From JACVRM01 sp963809765 (GTDB taxonomy: Bacteria > Actinomycetota > Thermoleophilia > Gaiellales > Gaiellaceae), in assembly GCA_963809765.1 (NCBI GenBank), contig CAWEKT010000001.1, forward strand, positions 1,306,866 to 1,370,865: DNA of 64,000 nucleotides. The letters run 5' to 3'. Of the stretch, positions 56,142 through 64,000 are shown one piece after another. The first letter of the stretch is position 1; each line of letters opens with the position of its first letter. The notes beneath the pieces are model-generated. The model was not told where the DNA came from, searched no databases, and saw nothing but the letters and a program-made list of their open reading frames with translations. The position numbers and the translations under genes are program-made.

Positions 56142-59100
56142 GTGATCGATCTCTACATCGGTGAGCGCATTCGGGAGGCCCGCCGGGCCTGCTCGATGAC
56201 GCAGATGCAGCTCGCGCGGGCGGTCGGAGTCCCGATGGGGACGATCGAGCGCCTGGAGACCGGCGAGACGGATCCCACGCCCTACCTCGAGCGCCTCTCG
56301 GAGGCGACCGAGGTGAGCGTCGCCTGGCTGCTCGGCTCCGGCGTCGGCGACGAGGCCGGCGCCTACCTCGAAGCGGCCCAGGCGACATCGGCGCGGGGGC
56401 TGGAGCTCGACCGCCTCGAGCAGCAGCTCGAGCAAGCTTCGACCGACGCAGACGCAAGGCTCGCGGCGGCTCAGAAGGCGGAGGACGAAAGCCGTACCCT
56501 CGCTGAAGAGATCGCCGAGCGGGAGCGCGTCCTCTTCGAGCGCGCTGCTCGGTTCGAAGCCGTGGCCGAGGCGCAGCAGAACGCCGCGAAGACGCTGGAG
56601 GCGCGGACCGAGGGGCTCGGCGAGCGCGAACGCGCGCTCGAGACCGCCGAGCAGGAGCTCGCCGATGCGCGGGCTCAGCTCGACGAGCAGGACGGGCGCG
56701 TCGCCGCCGCGCAGCAGAGCCAGCAGGAGACGGCCGACGACCTCGCGGCACGACAGGCCGAGCTCGAGCGACGGCTCGGCGATGTGGCCGAGCGCGAGGC
56801 GAGCCTTGCGACTCTCGACGCGCGCGAGGCGGCGCTCGCAGCCGAGGCAGCCGCGGTGGCCGCGCGGAGCAGCGAGCTACGCGACGTCGAAGAACAGGTT
56901 CTGGAACTCGACCGCCGCCGGCACGACGTCGAAGTTGCCGAAGCCCGGCTCGCCGAGCGCGAGCACGCGGGATCGAACCTGCCGAGACCGCACTGACCGC
57001 GCGCGAAGAGACACTGGCTCGGCGCGAGCAGGAGCACGCGACCAGGGCCGAGCACGTCGCCTCGGAGAGCGACCGGCTCGAGCGAGAGGCGACCCGGATC
57101 GCGGAGGCCACCGCCGCGCTCGAGCCGGAGCGCGCACGTCTCGATCAGCTCGGCGAGAGCCTGGGGGCGCTCGAGACGGAGTTGCAGCAGCGCCTGGAAA
57201 CCGTTGCCGCGCGGGAGACGCAGGTGGCGTCGCTCGCCGAGGAGCTGGAGCAGCGTGCGCGAGTCGCTACGGAAGCTCACGCGGTCCTCGAGGCGCGGGC
57301 AGAAGAGCTAGGCACGCGTGCGCGAGAGCTCGACGCGCAGGAAGCGACCCTCGAGCGGCGCGAGCGCGCGGTCGCGCACGCGGATGGAGAGCTCTCGTCT
57401 GCAGCGATCACACGTCGAGGCGGGCCTTGCTGCGCTCGCGGCGCAGCAGGCTGCTGCCGCGACCAGGAAGGAGCGGCTTTCCACGCTGCGCGCAGAGCTC
57501 GAACGCCGGCGGAAGCAGCTCACCTCGACCACTGAGGAGCTCTCCGAGCGCGAGCACGCGGCCGCGGTCCGGGAAGCCGAGCTTGCCACCAAGGAGTCTG
57601 GCCTCGCGGAATCGGCCCAGAAGCTTGACGCGCAGGCGGTGGACCTCGCGCGGCGCGAGCAGGCCGTCGCCGTCGAGACGGATCGGCTCCGCGAGGGCGA
57701 GCAGGCGGCGATCGACCGCGCCACCGAGCTCGAGGCGAAGGAGACGGATCTGACCGAGCGCCTGGCGAGCCTGAGCGAGTCTGAGGCCGCCTTCGAGGCA
57801 CGAGCCGCCCAGCTCGACGGTCAACGTCAGGAGCTCGAGAATCGCGCATACCGGCTGAGCGTCACACAGGCGGACGTACGGCGCCGCACGGTCGAGCTGG
57901 AGGAGGCCGAACAGGCCCTGGACGCCCGCACGGCCGCGCTCGAGCAAGCCCAGGCCGCATTGGACACCCGCGCCGGCGAGCTCGAGCGTCGCGAGTCGGA
58001 CGTCGCCGCGCGGGACGAGCAGCTCGCCGCCGCCGAGCGCGCCACGCGTAAGTCACTGGCCGAGCTTGAACAGCAGCAGACTGCGCTCGCCGGCGACCTG
58101 GAAAGGGCTCAGACGCGTCGCTCGCGGCTCTCCGCACTTCGCATCGCGCTCCATGACCGCGCGGCGACGCTCGCCCAGCAGCGCGAGCGGCTCGCCGGCC
58201 AGGAGCGCAACGTGGCCCAGCGTGAGGAGCAGGCCGCCGCCGCCGCGGCCGCGCTCGAAGAAGCCCAAGCCGCATTGGACGCCCGGGCCGGCGACCTCGA
58301 GCGTCGCGAGTCGGACGTCGCCGCGCGGGACGAGCAGCTCACCGCCGCCGAGCGCGCGACGCGTAAGTCACTGGCTGAGCTTGAACGGCAGCAGACTGCG
58401 CTCGCCGGCGACCTGGAGAGGGCTCAGACGCGTCGCTCGCGGCTCTCCGCACTTCGCAGCGCGCTCCGTGACCGCGCGGCCACGCTCGCCGAGCAGCGCG
58501 AGCGGCTGGCCGACCAGGAGCGCAGCGTGGCCGAGCGGGAGCAGCGGCGACCGCCGCTCGAGGACGCACTGCACGCAGCGGGAGACGACCGCAGAGGCAC
58601 GTGAGACCCGGCTCACGGTGGCTGAGGGCGAGCTCGCTGCACAAGGTGGGGCACACACGGAGGCGGCAGAAGCTCTCGCTGCCGACCGTGCGCGCGTGGA
58701 CACCGCCGCCGCGGACGCCGCACGACTGGCCGAGGAAGCTCGGCGTGACCAGGCTGCGATCGAGCAGGAGCGGTGCGCATCGAGCAGCGGGAGGCGGGTA
58801 TCGCGGAACGCGAGGCACGGCTTGCGGCACAGACGAGCGAGCTCGAGGCGCGGGAGCAGGCGCTCGCCGGACGCCGTGCCGACCTGGAGCGCCGCGAGGC
58901 CGACGTCGCCGAACAGCTGCCCGGTGATCGCGACGCTCAAACAGCGGCAGCGGCACCTCTCGCGGCAGGAGGACAGGCTCGAGCGCTCGCTGAAGCGGGC
59001 CGAGGAGGCCGACGAGAAGCGGGCACGGCGCGCGCAGGAGCTCGCCGAGGCGGAGAAGCGCCTCGTCGAGCAGCTCACGAGCCTCGACGCGCAGCGTGAG

Positions 59101-59843
59101 GAGCTCGGACGGCGGCAGACCGCATTGAGGGACGAGCTCGACCGCGTCGGCGAGCGCGAGCACGCCGCGGCGAAGACGGCGGACGAGGCACAGCGGCGCC
59201 AGCGAGCGCTCGACGGACGCGAGGAAGAGCTCTCCAACCGCGAAGCGGAGCTCGAGGCGCTCGGCCGGCAGCTCGCACGCGACAAGCAGATCCAGGTCAC
59301 GATCCAGGACGAGCTGAGCCAGGTCCGGGCGACGGTGGACGCGCAGCTGCGCGACGTCGCCGAGCGCGAGGAGACGCTCGCCGACCGCGAGGCACGGATC
59401 GAGGAGCGCCAGCGCGAGCTCGACGTCGCGTGGACGACGATCGAGCAGGCAGCGATCGAGCGCGTCGAGGCCGACCGCCTCCGGCGGAAGGCTGCCCTCG
59501 ACGACCAGGAGCGCGAGCTCGCCCGCCGCGAGGTCGAGCTCGCCCGGCGCGGCGACCCGACGATCGCGGACGACCTGACGCGCGGGCGTCACGGCGCTCT
59601 CGCCCCGCGAGCCTGCGCCCGGCCAGTGCGCCGGGAGGGCTCACGCTCGCGCATCTGGAGCAGCTGATCGAGCGGCACGGCGAGGCACCCCAGGAGCAGC
59701 TCGACCTCTGGCGGGCCTACCTCGTCGTCCTCCGCGACTACGTCGACAGCGCCGGCGTCGTCCAGCCGGACTTCCACGACCTCGTCTACGAGGTCTTCGG
59801 CGACCTGCTCGAGCCGGACGCCCAAGCCGCCGCCGGCGAGTGA
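56142..59843 (+). CDS. Giant XRE helix-turn-helix / coiled-coil protein with conserved C-terminal domain; about six frameshifts
   Basis: About 1,230 residues. Residues ~1-65 are an XRE/Cro helix-turn-helix (IGERIREARRACSMTQMQLA, AVGVPMGTIERLETGETDP, LSEATEVSVAWLLG). Nearly everything else is one coiled coil rich in Glu, Arg, Ala and Leu with LEARTEGLGERERALETAE-like heptads. The last ~80 residues are globular (LTLAHLEQLIERHGEAPQEQ, LDLWRAYLVVLRDYVDSAGV, LVYEVFGDLLEPD). A 105-residue block is duplicated in tandem (57946-58555). Shifts occur near 56975, 57400, 58600, 58780, 58925 and 59600. No known family. A DNA-binding, filament-like or chromosome-organising role is possible but unproven. GTG 56142. 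Confidence 0.8.
57946..58555 (+). repeat. Tandem 315-base duplication inside the coiled-coil gene
   Basis: Unit 1 (57946-58260) and unit 2 (58261-58555) both encode AQAALD-TRAGELERRESDVAA and the following ~95 residues, ~90% identical in protein and DNA. The offset is exactly 315 bases, i.e. 105 residues or 15 heptads, so the coiled-coil register is kept. Confidence 0.85.
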
Positions 59844-60034
59844 CGAAGAGCTGCACACCCCGCGCACTTCCAGAGCAAGGTCGGCGTTTCCGCGAACGAA
59901 CGAGATACGGCAAGCAAAGTGCCGCACCGCCCGATCAGTGCTGATCCGGACCGGCGATCAGCACCTCTGCCCCTGGCGGGTCGGCGCCGCGCGCCGCTCG
60001 CGGCTATCCGCCGCTGAGAGTTTGAGAGACAGCG

Positions 60035-61058
60035 CTAGCCATAAGTGAGCAAAAGTCCTGCTGAAGCGCGGGCCGTGACGAAGTCCGAGACCTGCGCCGC
60101 GATCTCGATCGAACAGGGCCCCTTCCTCGCCCGTCACGATCTGCGCCGGCTCGCCCCGGACTGCACGGAGGAACTGCTCGAGCCTCGACCGTCAGCGGCT
60201 CGCGCCGTTCGAGCACCGGCCGCTCCGGCTCGTGGCCGCTGAGTGCTCGAGCTCGCGGAAGCTGTCGACGGAGGCGAGCGGCCGAGCCGCGTAGTAGCGC
60301 AGCTCCTGCGTCACGTACTCGACCTCCGCGTAGCCGTTGGTGCCGGTGAGGGCGAGCGCCCCGGATCTTCACTGGTGCGCGAGCCAGTTCACCTGCAGGA
60401 AACAGGTCACCTCGCCGAAGCGCAGGATGATGTCGGCGAAGTCGAAGCGGTCGGTGACGATCGCGCGCCCGGCCGAGGCGAAGATCTCGTCCGGCCGGTC
60501 GGCGCCCAGCAGATAGCGAAAGATGTCGATGTCGTGGACGGCGAGGTCGACGATCACGTCGGCGTCCTTGATCTGCGGCGGCATGTTCCCGACGCGGCGG
60601 GCGACCAGCGACAGCGGCGCACCCAGCATGCCCGCGTCGAGCCGCCGCTTGAGCTCCTGCACGGCCGGGTTGAAGCGCTCGACATGGCCGACGGCCAGCA
60701 CGACACCACGCTCCGCGGCGCGCGCACAGAGCTCCTCCGCCGCCTCGACCGTGGACGCGATCGGCTTCTCGACCAGGACGTGCTTGCCGGCGTCGAGCAG
60801 CTCGCCCGCGATCTGCCGGTGCGTGATCGTCGGCGTCGCCACCGTCACCGCCGCAACCTCCGGCGAGCGCTCGAGCAGCTCCGCCACGGTCTCGTAGGCG
60901 ACCGCGCCGTGCTCGGCGGCGAGCTCGCGCGCGCGCGCCGGGTCCGGGTCGACCACCGCGACGAGCTCGGCGCCAGGCAGCTCGGCGTAGTTGCGCACGT
61001 GGTGCCGGCCCATGTTGCCGGCGCCCACGACGGCGACAGGGATCACCGGCTCGGCCAC
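60035..61058 (-). CDS. Gfo/Idh/MocA family oxidoreductase; frameshifts near 60365, 60235 and 60110
   Basis: NAD(P)-dependent sugar-type dehydrogenase. The Rossmann motif is IPVAVVGAGNMGRHHVRNYA, the catalytic EKP motif is HVLVEKPIASTVEAAEELCA, and FNPAVQELKRRL with VIVDLAVHDIDIFRYLLG carry the Asp-x-x-x-His of the active site. The first 230 residues to VNWLAHQ are in one frame. The C-terminal sandwich (LALTGTNGYAEVEYVTQELR, then PERPVLERREPLTVE and GEPAQIVTGEEG) is reached only after correcting several indels, and ends at the TAG at 60037-60035. About 340 residues. GTG 61058 has AGGAAGG upstream. Substrate unknown. Confidence 0.87.
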
Positions 61059-61258
61059 GGGGCCTTCCTATCAGCAACAAGGACATGATCGGAAGAAGGG
61101 CCGCGACTGCTGATCGTCGCTCATGACCGTCACATCCCCGTCTACGCCCTCCCTGCTGCGCTGAGCCGACCGCACACTGCTGCCTGAAGATCCTTGCCGG
61201 CTCGCTCCCCCGTCTGCGCTCAAGCCTTGCGCGCCAGATCGCCGATGAGTGCGGTGAG

Positions 61259-62597
61259 ATGCCGCCCCGCATCGCCGTCTACCGAGGCGCGTTCGGTCGT
61301 GACGAGGCGGAGCGCCTGCTCTGGCGCGCCGGCTTCGGGCCTCGCCCCGGCGAGGCTGACCGCCTCGCCCGCAAGGGCCTGCACGAGGCCGTCCGCACGC
61401 TGACCTCACCCGGCCGCGAGCGGCTCACCGGCCCGAAGCCGCACGAGCGGAACGGCCGCCCGCTCGCACCACGCGACGCGTGGGGGCACGACCACCTCTG
61501 GTGGCTCGACCGCATGGTGCGGACGCGCCGGCCGCTCGTGGAGCGCATGACGCTGATCTGGCACGACTGGTTCGCGACGTCGAACGACGGCGTCGACTCC
61601 CAGCGCCTGATGCTGAAGCAGAACGAGCTCTTCCGCCGGAACTCGCTCGGCTCCTTCCGCAGCCTGCTGCTCCAGGTGACGCACGACCACGCGATGCTCG
61701 TCTGGCTCAACGGCATCGAGAACGAGAAGGGCTCGCCCAACGAGAACTACGCGCGCGAGCTGATGGAGCTCTTCACGCTCGGCGCCGGCCGCGGCTACAC
61801 CGAGGCCGACGTGCGCGAGCAGGCTCGGGCGCTGACCGGCTGGGCGCGCGACTGGAAGTACAACAAGCCGTTCTTCCACTACGACCGCAAGCGGCACGAC
61901 ACCGGCACGAAGCGGGTCTTCGGCCGCGGCGGCAACTTCGACTGGACGGACGCCTGCCTCATGTGCCTGCGGCACCCGCGGCACGCCTCGTTCTTCGTCC
62001 GCAAGCTCTGGAGCTACTTCATCCCGACGCAGCCGAACGCCGCCACCCAGCGCGCGCTCGAGGCGCTGTACCGCCGCGGCTACCAGATCCGGCCCGTCGT
62101 CACCGCGATCCTGAAGCACCCGGACCTCTACACCGGGCCGCGCATGGTCAAGCCGCCCGTCGTCCACAACGCCGGCCTGCTGCGAGCGATCGGCCGGGGC
62201 ATCGACACCACCGACTGGACCTGGATCGCCCCACTCGCCGGGCAGCGGCTCTTCTACCCGCCGAACGTCGCCGGCTGGGACGAGTCCCGCTGGCTCGACA
62301 CCTCGACGTTCCGCGGCCGCTGGCTGCTCGCGAACTACACGCTCCAGACGAAGGCGCTGGAGGTCTCCAGCAACTTCAACGGCTCGACCGACCCGGAGCG
62401 CGTCCTCGCTCGCGCCCACGAGTTCTGGGGCAAGCCGCAGCTGACGGGCACACACGCGAAAGATCCTGCTCGAGTTCGCGAAGGACTCGCTGCGAACCGC
62501 GGGCACGGACACGAGACGCCGCGCCTCCACCGCCGCGCTGACCGAGAACGCGCTGCGGCAGCTGATCGCCGTCTCCCCCGACCTCACGACCTGCTGA
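61259..62597 (+). CDS. DUF1800 family protein; frameshift near 62458
   Basis: About 446 residues of the DUF1800 family, proteins of unknown function that nearly always precede a DUF1501 gene. Family motifs are GRDEAERLLWRAGFGPRPGE, WWLDRMVRTRRPLVERMTLI with WHDWFATSNDGVD, NENYARELMELFTLGAGRGY, VREQARALTGWARD and FYPPNVAGWDESRWLDTSTF. One extra A near 62456-62462 shifts the last 45 residues; corrected, they read ILLEFAKDSLRTAGTD and end with TGA at 62595-62597, overlapping the next ATG. No signal peptide is evident. ATG 61259. Confidence 0.87.
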
Positions 62598-63976
62598 TGG
62601 CCCGCTGCTGCAACGACTTCACGCGCACCGAGCTGGTCAGGCGCGGCGTGGCCACCGCCGGCGCGGGCCTGCCGGGAATCGAGGCCGGCATGCCGCTCCC
62701 CGCGGGAACAGGGCTGACGCGCCGCTCGCTGCTCACGCGCTCGCTCGGCGTCGGCCTCGCCGTCTACGGCGCCACCCGCAGCCCGCTCTCGCTCTTCGAG
62801 GACGCGATCGCGAACGCCGCGCCGTCGGCCGACCGCGTGCTCGTCTCCGTCTTCCTGGACGGCGGCGCCGACTCGCTCTCGATCCTCTTCCCCGCGGGCG
62901 ACCCGAAGTACCGCGCGCTGAGGCCCGTGCTCGGACTCGCGCCCGACGCGGGCTCGGCGTTCGCGGACGACAGCCGCCTGCGCTGGCACCCGGCCGCCGC
63001 GAGCCTCGCCTCGCTCCACGCCGAGCGCAAGCTCACCGTCTTCCCCGCGATCGGCTACACGGGCCCCGACCAGTCGCACTTCACCTCACGCCACTACTGG
63101 GAGGTCGGCGCGACCGACGCCGACCTGCGCACCGGCTGGCTCGGACGCGTGCTCGACCGCATCGGCGACGGCGACAACCCGCTCCAGGGCCTCTCGCTCG
63201 ACTACCACCTCCACCCCACCCTGGCGACCGGCCGCGTGCCGATCGCCTCGCTCGACTCGCCCGACGGCTACTCGTTCTGGGCGAAGAACGTCTGGGGCGA
63301 CGTCCAGGACCGCATGCTCGAAACGGTCGGCGCGATGGGCAGCGCCCACGCCGCGAGCAAGGATCCGGCGCTCAAGCGGGCCGGCGAGATCACGGTGCAG
63401 TCGATGCGGCTGCGCCAGCAGCTGCTCCCCTTCGGCGGCAAGACGATCACGAGCCCGGTCGCCTACCCGACGTCGAACGACGCCTTTCCCAAGCGCCTGC
63501 GAGCGCTCGGCGCGATGCTCGGCGCCGGCCTGCCGATCCGCTGCGTGGCGCTGCGGGCGCCCGGCCACTACGACACCCACTCGGATCAGCCGGACGCGCT
63601 TGCGCGCGGCCTGAAGCTGACGGCGGACTCGCTGCTCGCCTTCCAGCGCGACCTCGAGGCGCGCGGCCTCGCCGACCGCGTGCTCGTGCACGTCTGGTCG
63701 GAGTTCGGCCGCCGGGCGAAGGAGAACGGCTCGCGCGGCACCGACCACGGCGCCGCCGGCATCGGCTTCGTGCTCGGCACGCGGACGACCGGCGCGATGG
63801 TCGGCGAGTTCCCGGGGCTCGCCGACGGCACCGGCATCGACCGCCACGGCAACCTGCAGGCGACGTCCGACTTCCGCGCGGTCTACGCGGCGCTGATCGA
63901 GCAGTGGCTCGCAACGGACGCCGGGGCGATCATCCCGCGCGCCGGCTCCTTCCAGCGGCCGCAGCTCGTTCGGTGA
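62597..63976 (+). CDS. DUF1501 family protein with probable Tat signal
   Basis: A 459-residue DUF1501 protein. An N-terminal ~45-residue cytoplasmic segment with paired Cys (ARCCNDFTR) precedes LTRRSLLTRSLGVGLAVYGA, a twin-arginine plus hydrophobic stretch suggesting Tat export. The body has VSVFLDGGADSLSILFPAGD, YWEVGATDADLRTGWLGRVL, GHYDTHSDQPDALARGL and VHVWSEFGRRAKENGSRGTD, HGAAGIGFVLG: conserved Asp, His and Arg residues of an alkaline-phosphatase/sulfatase-like fold. The gene is intact and overlaps the DUF1800 stop by one base (TGATG). Together they form the standard DUF1800-DUF1501 operon. Confidence 0.88.
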   Translation: MARCCNDFTRTELVRRGVATAGAGLPGIEAGMPLPAGTGLTRRSLLTRSLGVGLAVYGATRSPLSLFEDAIANAAPSADRVLVSVFLDGGADSLSILFPAGDPKYRALRPVLGLAPDAGSAFADDSRLRWHPAAASLASLHAERKLTVFPAIGYTGPDQSHFTSRHYWEVGATDADLRTGWLGRVLDRIGDGDNPLQGLSLDYHLHPTLATGRVPIASLDSPDGYSFWAKNVWGDVQDRMLETVGAMGSAHAASKDPALKRAGEITVQSMRLRQQLLPFGGKTITSPVAYPTSNDAFPKRLRALGAMLGAGLPIRCVALRAPGHYDTHSDQPDALARGLKLTADSLLAFQRDLEARGLADRVLVHVWSEFGRRAKENGSRGTDHGAAGIGFVLGTRTTGAMVGEFPGLADGTGIDRHGNLQATSDFRAVYAALIEQWLATDAGAIIPRAGSFQRPQLVR

Positions 63977-63989
63977 CGCGTTCCGGGAG

Positions 63990-64000
63990 GGGTCTGTCCA
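63990..64000. repeat. Repeat family A unit cut by the window end
   Basis: GGGTCTGTCC at 63990-63999, fourteen bases after the DUF1501 stop; the rest lies outside the window. Confidence 0.5.

Noticed and set aside
61259..63976. Single 905-residue DUF1800-DUF1501 fusion
   Set aside because: The alternative frame continues DUF1800 homology to a stop that overlaps an ATG, the normal arrangement of this gene pair.

Overview
The window reads as a chromosomal segment of a very GC-rich Gram-positive bacterium, most likely an actinobacterium of the class Thermoleophilia. This is inferred from the GC-rich codon use, the ImuB/DUF6504/DnaE2 mutasome, actinobacterial-type LexA boxes, a DivIVA/SepF/YggT division cluster, and secreted proteins ending in a small beta-type module I associate with that class. 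No 16S rRNA or tRNA gene was recognised, so the placement is inference.

Layout. 0-1.3 kb: rpsB-tsf (minus). 1.6-2.6 kb: a diguanylate cyclase. 2.6-9.0 kb: a minus-strand run cca-pgeF-yggS-sepF-yggT-divIVA-DUF167-traR/dksA-lspA-rluD for tRNA end maturation, division and envelope. 9.3-11.6 kb: murA, a degenerate hisB-like gene and ridA. 11.7-16.9 kb: HD, VOC, TPR, class V aminotransferase, EEP nuclease and a secreted subtilase. 17-22.2 kb: the SOS mutagenesis cassette imuB-DUF6504-dnaE2, with two LexA boxes in front and a palindromic element inserted in dnaE2. 22.3-32 kb: adenylate cyclase/AAA/TPR regulator, glycosyltransferase, photolyase, DUF3467, comB, rhomboid, nucleotidyltransferase and GNAT. 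32.2-39.7 kb: ppdK and, 4 kb away, the gene for its kinase/phosphorylase; between them a peptidase E homologue and a coupled quartet methyltransferase / P-loop kinase / LigD-type polymerase / GNAT. 39.9-50.6 kb: zincin-like secreted protein, GT4 glycosyltransferase, bi-domain oxidoreductase, asparagine synthase, and two paralogous secreted proteins flanking a membrane protein. 50.6-55 kb: glyQ/glyS and a GT39-type membrane protein. 55-64 kb: esterase, a ~1,230-residue XRE/coiled-coil protein, Gfo/Idh oxidoreductase, and a DUF1800/DUF1501 pair.

Four dispersed-repeat families occupy the intergenic spaces: (A) GGGTCAGTCCCC / GGGGACAGACCC at about ten loci; (B) paired palindromes AGTTAGTGGCTG / CAGCCACTAACT, one pair inside dnaE2; (C) a GGGGCCAGGCA direct repeat; (D) two ~170 bp MITE-like elements in opposite orientation. 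No transposase or RAYT gene is present.

Quality caution. Many clearly conserved genes (rpsB, cca, sepF, ppdK, glyS) carry one single-base indel, and between 41 and 50.6 kb indels occur about every 50-150 bp although the conceptual proteins stay conserved. Most are extra bases. I treat them mainly as sequencing or assembly errors and annotate such genes as one CDS with the shifts noted. The strongest candidates for unusual biology are the XRE/coiled-coil protein with its palindromic upstream site, the degenerate HisB, the repeat inserted in dnaE2, the MITE-like pair, and the paralogous secreted proteins.
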